This document shows, in pieces, positions 10,086-19,600 of a stretch of DNA of 64,000 nt. Origin of the DNA: Argyresthia goedartella (Eukaryota > Arthropoda > Insecta > Lepidoptera > Argyresthiidae); NCBI GenBank assembly GCA_949825045.1, contig OX463835.1, positions 17,749,201-17,813,200 on the forward strand. The letters run 5' to 3'. The position numbers and the translations under genes are program-made. Position 1 is the first letter of the stretch; every line of letters starts with the position of its first letter. The notes below the pieces were generated by a model. The model worked only from the letters and a program-made list of their open reading frames with translations, did no database searches and was not told the DNA's origin.

Positions 10086-10556
10086 TCCAATCTAAGCAGA
10101 CGTGCGTTTAGTCGCCTTTCCTCATTTTTATAAAAAACAGTTATTCAAGTTATCGAACTATAGTCGTTAAGTCTAATTTCAATTCGGCTCAAGATTCTGC
10201 GCGTGATCTGTTAATATCATCGGTGTCCTCGCTCGAATGAAAGGCCGGCCTGACGGAGAGCAGCACCCCCCGCTACTCCTCGAGGAAAAGAGACGTCCTC
10301 CGATATTTTTCATCTCGCTTCCGCAACGAGCGCGTGAGTCAACCTCCACCACAACACCTCATTTCACAACAGCTACGCTGACGTTCATCGTGCTACGAGA
10401 GCGCACGGCTTGTTCTGCAGTGCTACGTATCACTTGATGCGTTACGAACCTCTGACTCCCCGGTGCGTTCACATTATCAAGTATGTCCACGAAGCGTACA
10501 CCCCCGCCACGTGCCCAACACCCAACACTTCTGCCGCTGAGACCAACTCAGAATCA
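10086..10556 (+). mobile_element. 5' region and ORF1 start of a CR1-like LINE
   Basis: After the LOA-like frame breaks off near 10085, a GC-richer 5'-UTR-like region runs to the beginning of an ORF1. Its last codons read P-N-T-S-A-A-E-T-N-S-E-S at 10520-10556. The same frame resumes with E-S-E-V-D-Y at 12205, beyond the inserted family J copy, so this piece and 12205-14490 form one element. An ATG at 10483 lies in another frame, so the true start is uncertain. Confidence 0.5.
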
Positions 10557-10856
10557 TTTGAGCAATTTAAAAAGCATATTAAAGAGACTTTGTCGAAAAA
10601 GGGATATTACAATGTTCAAGATTACTTAAATGACTGTATGGGGTTAATCTGGCTCAACACAGACCTTGCTGTTAATAATTTTGTAATTATTTATTCCTGC
10701 TTATTAATCACAACAATTAAATTTTTCATATTTGTATTAGTTAAGCACAACCTATTTTAAAAGAGATATAAAAATCAATCTCTGCGGGTTTCTACGCCCT
10801 TCTTATCCCACAGTGGTCCAATGTAGAGAAGAGGCAAAAAATGACGTTTCTAAGTA

Positions 10857-12165
10857 CATAGTCAGGTCATAAGTTCTGCAACATGTGCAATATGAAATAA
10901 TTTAGACATGTTTATTATTTATGTAAACATTTATATAGCAAAATGAACTTATTAAAACATAGATTCTAATGGTAATAAAGTTTATTCAAAATGACCCCCG
11001 CGATTTTGAATACAGGCCTTTATTCTGCGCGGCCAGTCGTCTATCGCAGCACGAACGAGGTCCATGTCAATATCGGCGGCTGCCTTAATCAAGGATGCCT
11101 TGAGTGACTCCAAATCAGGATGAGGCTTTGAGCAGGCCTTTTCCTCCAAGTGTTGCCATATCTTGTAATCTAACGGACTCAAATCTGGACTGGAGGAGGG
11201 CCAGTCTTCGTGCCGGATGAAGTCGATTTCACGCGCCGCCAGCCAGTCTTGTGTGCTTTTCGCTCTATGAGCTGGCGCAGAATCTTGTTGGAATACTCAG
11301 TGCCTGTTATTAAACATGGTATGAGAAACAGGTTCCACAAGGTTCTTGAGGACTGTATTTTGATACACAACTGCATTCGTTTTTACGCCTTTCTCACAAA
11401 AATTTACCTCAGTTAAGCCCCAATAAGAGACTCCCAACCAAACCATGAGCGAGGATGGAAAATGACCTCGTTGGACACGCGGAATACGGTTGCTCGCTTC
11501 TTCACTGCTGTGTGCTTACACCTTATCATTTTGTTTGTTGTAGCTCTCTTCCACGGTGAAAATTTTTTCATCCGAAAAAAGAATTTCCCGATGCTTTTTT
11601 CCCGCGTATCGCTTCAACAAAGCGCGGCATCTCTTCAGTCTCAGGTCTATTAAACGAGCGTCCAAACGATGTCCTGTTTTTCTTCGATATGCCCTAAGCC
11701 CTAAGTCTTCATTTAACACCCTTTTCACCGTGGTCCTGCTTAACCCCATCTGAAGGGCCAACAGTTTCTGCTTACGTATGGGATTTCTTTGAATTCGCGC
11801 CTTCACAGCTTTTATCACTGCTAGAGTCCTAACAGAGCGAGGGCGACCACTTCTTGACCTGTCATCTACACTAGAGTCTTCATTGTATCGTTTTATGGTA
11901 CGATAAACGAATCTTTTGGTTATATTCAAATTTTTCAGTAAGTCGAAAATCTGAATTGGCGCGTAACCGCAACGATGCAACGCGATAACTGCGACACGGT
12001 CTTCTTTAAGTGTCCACTCCATATTTAAAAATGAGGAAAATTCTAAAAAGTACACATTTTTATTTTCATGAAAAATTCGAAATTCGAATTCAATAAACTT
12101 TTTTGTGGCCAGCGTTCTAAATTCAAAAGTTTTTATTGTGTGACAGAACTTATGACCTGACTGTG
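10857..12165 (-). mobile_element. Complete Tc1/mariner-superfamily element of maT (DD37D) type
   Basis: The termini are inverted repeats of at least 22 bp beginning CA(T/C)AGTCAGGTCATAAGTTC, at 10857 and 12165. The dinucleotide TA flanks both ends (10855-10856 and 12166-12167), as expected for this superfamily. Removing the element rejoins the family J 3' UTR. Its 1,309 bp suits a full-length element carrying one transposase. Confidence 0.85.
10982..12022 (-). pseudogene. maT (DD37D) mariner-like transposase, two nonsense codons
   Basis: One frame of about 346 codons runs from an ATG at 12022 to the stop at 10982-10984. It has an N-terminal helix-turn-helix (EDRVAVIALHRCGYAPIQIF, then RPRSVRT), a second DNA-binding region, and a catalytic core with FSDEKIF (first D), QQDSAPAHRAKS (second D) and WPSSSPDLSPLDYKIW (third D). 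The gap between the second and third D is 37 residues, which defines the maT group. The protein catalyses cut-and-paste transposition at TA. Two in-frame stops, TAA at 11516-11518 and TGA at 11297-11299 (normally Trp), and no frameshift, indicate recent inactivation. Confidence 0.85.
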
Positions 12166-12204
12166 TATATGTAAATATCTACAGTAATAAAGTACTTTGA
12201 CTTT

Positions 12205-13064
12205 GAATCGGAAGTAGACTACGCCGCTGCGGATAACATTCATAATGTTAAACTGAACCGCTTGAAGAGGAGACGAGAAAATGAGCTGTCTGAGCTTAAA
12301 GACGAAATCATACACTTATTCTACTGTTTTGAAACCGAGCAGATTGGCAAGCTTAATGGTCTACAGACCGCTTTAGACGAAATTAAGTTCCAAAATAAAG
12401 ACATCCAGTCCTCTATGGAGATACTCTATTCTAAAAATGACGAAATACAAAAAGAAATCGAAAGTCTTAGATCAGAGCGTAAGGAACATATCTGCTAGGT
12501 ACATAAAGGAATTAGAAGGAAAACTTGAAAACCTGGAAAGAAACTCTTTGTCCACCAAAATAGAAATACGAAACATTCCTAAAATGGAGCCCCAGAAGGA
12601 TAAGGAAGGTCTTTGCGATGTTGCTATGAAGATTGGCGTGGTCCTAGGTGTCCAGATTGATAAAACCGATATCAAAGACATCTATCGCGGATTCGCTAAA
12701 CCAGAAAATGGTAAACCCGTTGTGGTAGAATTAGTTTCTGTAATTAAGAAGGAAAGTCTGATGAAGGGACTTAAGAAGTTCAATGATAAAAAACAAAATA
12801 AGGATAAGCTAAATACAAGACACCTTAAGCTCAATGACCCTGCTGGGCTTGCAGGGTCATGCAGGCAGGCATCTACATCTCTGAGAGCCTAACTGCCAAA
12901 GCAAAAAGGCTCTACTACCTTGCACGTGATTTCGCTAAGACGCATAATTGCACGTTTTGCTGGATCTCCTACGGTAAAATATACCTACGGAAAGTAGTTG
13001 GCTCACCTTTTGTGCGAATTGATGATGTGTGCATCTTGGGCAGCTTGAGGGCCAATCTTTTTTG
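12205..13064 (+). pseudogene. CR1-like LINE ORF1 with FP25K-like C-terminal domain
   Basis: The sequence encodes a long coiled coil (ELSELKDEIIHLFYCFE, LQTALDEIKFQNKDIQSSME, EIQKEIESLRSE), then a domain with EIRNIPKMEP, LGVQIDKTDIKDIYR, VVVELVSVIKKESLMKGLKK and, after a frameshift near 12860, IYISESLTAKAKRLYYLARD and CWISYGKIYLRK. This resembles the lepidopteran LINE ORF1 often annotated as zinc finger DNA binding protein, whose C-terminal half is related to baculovirus FP25K. It probably acts as the element's RNA-binding protein. Frame changes near 12440 and 12860 disable it. Confidence 0.65.
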
Positions 13065-13284
13065 ACTAGCTTTTGTACTCACTGCAATTTATTCATTGTT
13101 ATATTTGCTTCTATGTAGCTATATTTTTAATAACAATCTGAAATTTCCATTCTCACACTCACACATATCACTATACAGTTATACTCCTTCAACAATTAAT
13201 AACCCATCCCAAGGTAGTAGGTATAGTATTTATAGGTAGTAGTATAGGTTTTATTTATTTATCGAAATACCCATAATACAAATG

Positions 13285-13990
13285 GAGTACTTTTGGCTCA
13301 TTGTTGTCCTGACCCATCTCTAAATTCATGCTCATGTCCTGCTCTGGTAAACCCCCCCCCCCCCCCCCCCATTAGGTATCTTGGGGTAATAATAGATAAA
13401 AATCTTGGATTTAGACCCCATATTGATATGATTAGTAGCAGGATTCGAAAACTCATATATGTCTTCAAAACCCTACGACATGTTGCTGACGGTACATTGA
13501 TGAAAAGTGTATACCTTGCACTTTGTCAATCTATTTTGGTATACTGCATCACGACGTGAGGCGGAGCTCCCAAGACCACGCTTTTATATTTGGAGAGAGC
13601 ACAAAGGGTAATCTTAAAGGTCTGCACTTTCCGTCCATTATTTTACCCTACTGAACTTCTTTTCAGGTCATGTAATGTTCTTATAGTTAGACAACTCTTC
13701 GTTTACTTTACCATTTTGAAACAGCACTCACATATGACATTTGATCCCAACTTATTGATCAAGCGCCGTAATGATAGGGTATGTCCACAACCTAAAACTT
13801 TCCGGACCTCCTTTGCTCACAGATTCTTCCCTTTCCTTGGACCTTTGCTGTATAATAAAATCAATAGAAAAATAGACATTTACTCTCTTACCACCTATCA
13901 TTTCAAGAAAACCATTTTTAATACTCTTCAAATTCTGAATCATGACCAAACAGAACAACTACTAATGACTATAGATTAGGTGCTAAACAT
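13285..13990 (+). pseudogene. CR1-like LINE ORF2, C-terminal part
   Basis: After a run of 20 C residues (13352-13371) the frame reads IRYLGVIIDKNLGFRPHIDM, LRHVADGTLMKSVYLALCQS, LERAQRVILKVCTFRPLFYP, FRSCNVLIVRQLFVYFTILK and ending in LLMTID. This is the standard post-palm order of CR1-type ORF2: YLGV-I-D, then the RAQR thumb motif, then L...Q.y. One stop (TGA at 13557-13559, where Trp is usual) splits it. The endonuclease and catalytic RT are absent, so the element has a large internal deletion whose junction lies at or near the poly-C tract. Confidence 0.65.
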
Positions 13991-14490
13991 CAATCTGACC
14001 TCTTATATTTATTCCTGATAATAATAATATGTGTACTTTTTGTAATTGAATCTGTCTTACTTTGTTTTGCACTCCTTGACATTATTAAATATATTAAAGA
14101 GTATGGTACCAAAAAGCATATCAAGTGCCTGTAAACTACTCACCACACACCCTCTCACACACACTCATTCACACTCACGATATTCAAAGAGAGGTCTCTC
14201 TTATACCCACCAAGGCCTTAAGCCTATGTAAATTTTGCTCCCTTTTGTAGTTTATTTTACCTGATTCAACTGTACTTGGTCTAATGAATAACAGGTACTA
14301 ATTTTTCGTAATGTATAGCACTTATACTGTAATTATTAGGAAGAGCGCTGAATCCAGAAATACAGGTTAACCACCTAGCTCAGGTTCAGATGTTTTCTGT
14401 TTTTACTAGAGTTTAAATAATGCTTTACATGTATTAATTAAGCTCAAACATATTCTAGTGTAATACCTCGTTATGAAAAATAAATAAAAA
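13991..14490 (+). mobile_element. 3' UTR and A-rich tail of the CR1-like LINE
   Basis: This AT-rich sequence follows the ORF2 stop and ends in an A-rich AAATAAATAAAAAAAA stretch (about 14475-14493). It contains CACA-rich microsatellite-like sequence at 14140-14180. LOA-like coding sequence resumes shortly afterwards, so this marks the 3' end of the inserted element. Confidence 0.5.
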
Positions 14491-14499
14491 AAAGAACCC

Positions 14500-15045
14500 A
14501 TAATACCATTGCCATTCAGCTGTTTGAGGAAAACCCTATGACAACACACAAAGGTAACCCACCAACATTATTGGTCAACCTTGGATACCTGCAAGCAAGC
14601 CAAACAGGCCCTCCCGATGATCAGACCCGGATTGTCGCGTAAGCTTCTGAAGCTCAAGAGGCCACAACTTCGCTTGGTGACCGGAGCGATAACTGGACAC
14701 GCTTTGCTAAATAAACACTTACACACTCTAGGTGCCACGGACAGCCCCCTGTGCAGAGCCTGCATGAAGATCGAGGAGACAGCCACCCACGTCCTTCTGT
14801 AATGTTCCGGCGTGGCCATCTACCGGGCAACACACCTTGGGACGCCGAGGTCGCTCCAGGAAGTCGTCGGCAACATTAAGGGTCTGCTAGGCTTCGTACA
14901 GGAGCTGGGTTGGCAGGAGAAGTGCCCCCAACCCGCGTCACGCAAAATAGGCGCAAATTTAAGACGTCGAGTTGCGGAAATGTGGCCCTCGACAAACTAT
15001 AACTATAACTATAGAGCTGGACAGCCATTGAGGCACAATAAATGA
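14500..15045 (+). pseudogene. LOA-like LINE ORF2 C terminus (RNase H flank and tail)
   Basis: The frame reads DTCKQAKQALPMIRPGLSRK, LLKLKRPQLRLVTGAITGHA, LLNKHLHTLGATDSPLCRAC, IEETATHVLL, then after one stop HLGTPRSLQEVV and LLGFVQELGW. This is the C-terminal segment following RNase H in LOA-type ORF2, including the C-x2-C-x6-H-like finger. It is colinear with 8356-10085. Most of RT and RNase H between them is missing rather than merely displaced. AACTATAACTATAACTATA at 15000-15013 resembles the short-repeat tail of this class. Confidence 0.65.
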
Positions 15046-15073
15046 AGTAATCCCATTGTGCCTCAATGGCTGT
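15021..15073. repeat. Perfect 19-bp stem hairpin
   Basis: 15021-15039 and 15055-15073 are exact inverted copies with a 15-nt spacer. It lies between the LOA-like tail and the mariner end and fits neither one. The transcript could fold into a strong stem-loop. Confidence 0.85.
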
Positions 15074-15153
15074 TACTATAGGTCCTTACATATGAAATTG
15101 GCGTTTTGCATGGGAGGAACATAAAGTCGTTTTTTTAAATATAATATATTTAT

Positions 15154-16091
15154 TTAATCAAAGTATGTACCATTGCTATCTATACACTTTTGCCATCTCA
15201 TAGGTAGTTCTTCGATCCCTTTACAAAAAAAAACATTCGGACGGGAATCAATAAAATCTTTGAAGGCGGTTTGGACTGCTCCATCGGAGTTGAATTTTTT
15301 CCCTTACTAGAAATTATCCAAATTTCGAAAAAAATGGTAATCTGTTGGAGCAAGGTCCGGAGAGTACGGTGGATGTCTTAGACTGAAGTGTGCGGACATA
15401 ACGACATAGAGATGTATCACTGTGTGTGTGACTCCTTATTTGTAAGACTATATAAGATTATACTGCGGATAATTTCTCTCTGCTATCCAAACTTCAGTAC
15501 AATAAACATCTATTTACTCCTACAAACCTCTTTCAATTCAAGACATTCCAATTGAAGCTCCTCTAATATGGTAGCCGTCTGTTATGCAGTGTGTGGTCTA
15601 GCGTTATCATGAAACAGCAGTGGCCTAGAGCGATTGACCAGCCTCGGTTGTTTAGCAGCTAGCTTTTCCATCATGATTTGCAGTTGCTGACAATAGACAT
15701 CTGCCGTAATCGTCTGGCTAGATTTAAGAAAGCTGTAGTGAACGACACCAGCACTAGTCCACCAAACGCTCACAAGTAACTTTTTTGGAGTCAATTTCCG
15801 CTTGGGGCATGGTTTGGCTGGTTCGGCAGGGTTCAGCCATTGCGATGAGCGCTTCCGATTATCGTATAGGATCCACTTTTCATCACAGGTAATGATTCGA
15901 TTTAAAATCCTTTCAATTTTGTGCCGGGTAAGTAATGCAACGCAGCAATCAACGTGCGTTTGTTGATTTGCTTCACTCAGTTCGTGAGGTACCCACCTTT
16001 CAAGCCTTTTCACCTTCCCAATTTGCTTCAAGTGGATTAAAACAGTTTTATCACTAACACCGCAGCCTGCAGCTAGCTAGAAACCAAGGGG
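15154..16091 (-). pseudogene. Mariner (DD34D-type) transposase, N-terminally truncated
   Basis: The minus strand encodes the mariner signature WVPHELSE, then ITCDEKWILYDN (first catalytic D), HDNARPHTA (second D) and, beyond the insert at 15384-15540, SLRHPPYSPDLAPTDYHFF with the third D, ending in ELPMRWQKCIDSNGTYFD. This order is diagnostic for canonical mariner transposases. The N-terminal helix-turn-helix domain is missing, a stop interrupts the C-terminal part, and the LTR-like insert splits the catalytic core, so it is inactive. Confidence 0.8.
15384..15540. mobile_element. 157-bp solo-LTR-like insert in mariner
   Basis: The insert begins TG, ends CA, and is flanked by AGAC at 15380-15383 and 15541-15544. 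Excising it with one AGAC rejoins the mariner motif ...QLECLRHPPYSPDL. It contains TATATAAGA at about 15449 and AATAAA at 15501, as a short LTR promoter and polyadenylation signal would. The 4-bp duplication suits an LTR element. The family is not identified. Confidence 0.6.
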
Positions 16092-16093
16092 AC

Positions 16094-16430
16094 GAGAAAC
16101 AGGTAATGGGGGAGGAAGAGGAATATTAACAAGAATAGGAAAAGAAAGTGGAAGAAAGAAGAGGCACATGAAGATAAAGTGGAAGAAGTAGAGTCACAGG
16201 AAGAGAAAGTGGAAGAGAAGGGTTGCAGGAAGTGAAAGTGAAAGAAGAGTCACAGGAGGAGAAAGTGCAAGAACAAGAGGCGCAGGAAGAGAAAGTGGAA
16301 GAAAAAGTTGCACAGGAAGAAAAAACAGGAACGGAAAGTGGACGAAGAAGAGGCACAGGATAAGAAAGAAGAAGACGGAACACAGTAAGAAAAATTGTAA
16401 AAAGAGGTAGAGCAAGTGGAATATGAAGAG
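16094..16430. repeat. Purine-rich (GA) minisatellite
   Basis: Degenerate units of about 24-27 bp, of the form GGAAGAGAAAGTGGAAGAA with GAGGCACA inserts, fill this tract. Long open frames on both strands are by-products of the repeat. It adjoins the stop codon of the Nuf2-like gene at 16434 and may be part of its 3' UTR. Confidence 0.7.
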
Positions 16431-16433
16431 ATG

Positions 16434-16626
16434 TTAACCAGACCTCTCCACCAGCTGGTCCGCGTCGTGTTGGCGGCGCGCGCAGTTCTCTTGGCGGAGC
16501 TGGCTCAGCTCACGCTCGGCGGCATCCAGCTCTGTGAGCTGCTGCTGCAGCTCGGACAGGTCGTCGTTCAGCACGTCCAGCTCGCCCTCTTTGGCGTCCG
16601 TGTCCAGGTCTCCCGTCTCCAGCTCT
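16434..16626 (-). CDS. Nuf2-like gene, exon 7 (C-terminal coiled coil)
   Basis: Acceptor AG at 16627-16628; the exon completes a split AA|A lysine codon. It encodes ELETGDLDTDAKEGELDV, a leucine-heptad helix (LSELQQQLTELDAAERELS) and ends with a stop at 16434-16436. Codon use is GC-rich, unlike the surrounding transposons. Confidence 0.65.
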
Positions 16627-19600
16627 CTAGGAGGTGAGATTGTGTGAGGATGCCGATGTGGTATACTCGTTTTGTTGTTGTACATTGTTGTTGAAATAAT
16701 CACTTCAGACTGATGCTCTTTGGAAGTCATCTTCTAATGTGGTCCACATGATAGTTAAAATAATCTAATTAGATCCAGCACTATAGAAAATTTTGGCCAA
16801 CTTGTATGTACCACCCTTTTTGACAGCGTATAAATGCCGTCTAAATAGGACACAGGCACGTTAAGTGGGAACCTGAACGACAGGCTGACCTGCTAGCTGA
16901 GTGCTTGATTGTATTGTATTTAAACTGCATTAAGTGGCTGCCAAAAAGTTGTAAGAAGAGCAAGCTCGACATTGTTATTTAGATAGGAAACTGTTTGAGG
17001 AACAAACTTCCGTAACACTGTGATCCGTCATAGTAGCATACTATCGACGGGCTTTGTCGTATACAAAACAAAAAACCAACATAGCCTTTTCCCATACCGG
17101 ATGCAAATGCCCACGTTTAGCCAGTTGTTACGTTATGTTTTTAGTACATTTTTCGTTAACAATCAAATAAAAATAGGCTATACTATACTCACTTTAAGTT
17201 TTCAGACAGCCTCTTGACATCATGAAGAAGTACGATCGCCAAGTCCAGGTTAGGCTTGATCCTCTGCAGGTAATTCAAGCTGTTCTCCTTCTGCATGAGT
17301 GACTCCTTCAAGGAGTTAAGTTTTTCATCCGCTTCTTGTACATTCTGCGCTGCTTGCTCAGCCTATAAACATACAATCACATACTCACACTTCTTCTTTT
17401 GTCATAAACACTGTCATCGAAAGCGTTTTGTGGCGATGTTTGGACCATGTGCGCCGAGGCTATGTTACCTATAGGATTGACATTCTTTCTAAATATAGGT
17501 ACCCCATTTCATGAATGTCCTACCAACCTGAGCTTTGATATCCTCAGCATCATACACGCGGAGCTCCCTCTGTCTGGCCACCTCAGCCAGCACGGTGTCA
17601 AGGTTCGTCTTCTTCTGGTTTAGCTGCATCTCCAACTGTCGGTTCTCCTCCTGGAGTGCATCTAGCTCCTGCTTCTCTTCATTGTGAGCTTCCTTCTCCA
17701 GTTTCAACTCCTCTTCAAACTGTTTGATGTCATGGTCTAGCTGTGGATGTGGGGGAAATTATTGTATTAACGTCTTCTGTTAGGTACATACTAATTAGGA
17801 AGCAGGCTGACCCAGCAATGTTTTGTACCTTTATGATTTACTGACATTTGCCTATTTTTTTTTATTCAAACTTACTTCCTCCAACCTTCTTGCCCTCTTG
17901 CCTTTCTCCTCAGCTTGTTCATTCAACATTCCCACTAGCCGGTTCTTCTCCTCCTCCAAACTTTTCACCTGAAATAAACGTCTTCTGTTATGTACATACT
18001 AATTAGGAAGCAGGCAGACCCAGCAATGTTTTGTACCTTTATGATTTACTGACATTTGCCCATATTTTTTTTATTCAAACTTACTTTCTCCAACCTTCTT
18101 GCCCTCTTGCCTTTCTCCTCAGCTTGTTCATTCAACATTCCCACTAGCCGGTTTTTCTTCTCCCCCAAACTTTTCACCTGAAATATACACAATGACTAGA
18201 ACACCTAGGCCTCCTACTCCAGCTTGTGCAGGAGTTGGGATGGCTGAATTAGATGTGCAGGCGAAGGCGACATGCACAGAGGCCCCTCAAGTGGGCCAGG
18301 TTCAGGCGCTATAACTCCGTTATATAAGAATAGAATAAATACACATGGCATTTAAAAAATTGGTCCTTACGTAACATTTTAACCAGTACAGATGAATTAT
18401 AAAATTAAAATAGGTACAATATGATTACTTCAACTTTGCCGCACAACACTTCTCGATTTTAGTTGCTGAAAGTGATCAAGATGTCCTAGAAACTTGAAAT
18501 TTGGCACATAGGTGTATCATGATGAGTATATTAAGAGAAAATCTGAAAACATTTAATTGATTTATGATTTTAAAAAAACAGAAGGGTCTAGCAGTAACAT
18601 TAAAATAATCGTACTGTAACAGTTCTTTTTACAAAATAATTTCAGATATAGTAGAAAACAATACCTTATCCTGCCTCCCAAACAGTTCCTCCTCATATGG
18701 TGCAATGGCCTTCAAACGGCTCTCATTGAAAGCTATCAGATTAACCAAGAGTAGCAGTAAAGCATGAGAAGTGTTAACATCAGGATGCAGGAAATGTAAG
18801 ATTGTGAGCGGAAACGTGATGGGGGGTCTATAAGACTCCTGGAAGCATGACACCATATGGTTCATGACGCGAGTCATGTTGATGATCGGTAGTAGGTCCC
18901 AGTAGTAAATTGTGTGCTCATCTCGCTCGTTTTCTGGTGGTGGCTGGAAATTGGGATAGAGATTGTACTGTATGCGCCTCCGTCAGCTGTGAATAAACGT
19001 TTCTTTCTTTCTTTCTTCTTTCAGATATAAATTATTACAGTGTTTTTTTTGTTACCATCCTATACTACTGATAGCCAAAATTAATATGTACTAGTTTGGG
19101 CAAAATTCTTCCATTACTATTAATTAATGATTAAACGAACTTACCAAGTGACGTTCTATCATAATTATGCGAATGATTCGTCCGAAGAGATTGGTACCTA
19201 GAAAATAGGGTATATTCGTTTCTTTCACCGCTCTGGCCCGGCAGTTGGGCTCGACCGTTCGTCATTCGTTTAGAGTCCACCACGTGAAGATTTGATGTTT
19301 CCAGAAATATTGGGAAACTCAAGGGTGGGAGGGAGGTACCAATCTCTATGATAGAACGTCACTTGGCAAGTTCGTTTAATCATTAATTAATACTTCATGA
19401 TTCGTCCTCAAGATTGGTACCTAGGAAATATATTATTCACACATGTAGACTTTGAGAGTGTTCTGGAAACAGCAATGATATTATTTTGATATTTATCTCT
19501 ATGAAAAATAAAATAAAATTTTCATTAATCAATAATTTTATTGATGATGATTATAGGTATACACTTATATGCTTATAATTATAAGTATAGAATACATCAT

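Larger units (their letters stand above)
10557..12204 (+). mobile_element. Family J LINE 3' fragment (copy D), split by a maT transposon
   Basis: 10557-10660 encodes the ORF2 C terminus (FEQFKKHIKETLSKKGYYNV), then the family 3' UTR with its stem-loop at 10782-10813. The 3' UTR continues at 12166-12204 (ATGTAAATATCTACAGTAAT) after the maT element. GAATC(A/G) occurs at both outer borders (10551-10556 and 12205-12210), consistent with a short target-site duplication. It is strongly 5'-truncated, keeping about 340 bp. Confidence 0.8.
15081..16091 (-). mobile_element. Mariner element remnant, 5'-truncated
   Basis: The 3' end begins with the lepidopteran mariner terminus-like GGTCCTTACATATGAAATTG directly after TA at 15079-15080. 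The other end breaks off at about 16091, where GA-rich sequence begins, so one inverted repeat and the N-terminal DNA-binding domain are lost. A 157-bp LTR-like insert lies at 15384-15540. Confidence 0.75.

Noticed and set aside
12205..13064. An endogenous baculovirus gene, because of FP25K resemblance
   Set aside because: Lepidopteran LINE ORF1 proteins carry this domain, and here it is followed in order by a LINE ORF2 C terminus and 3' tail; no other viral gene is near.
16126..16415. Two overlapping serine/cysteine- and leucine/phenylalanine-rich frames on the minus strand
   Set aside because: They are translations of the GA-rich minisatellite at 16094-16430; the residue pattern only mirrors the repeat.
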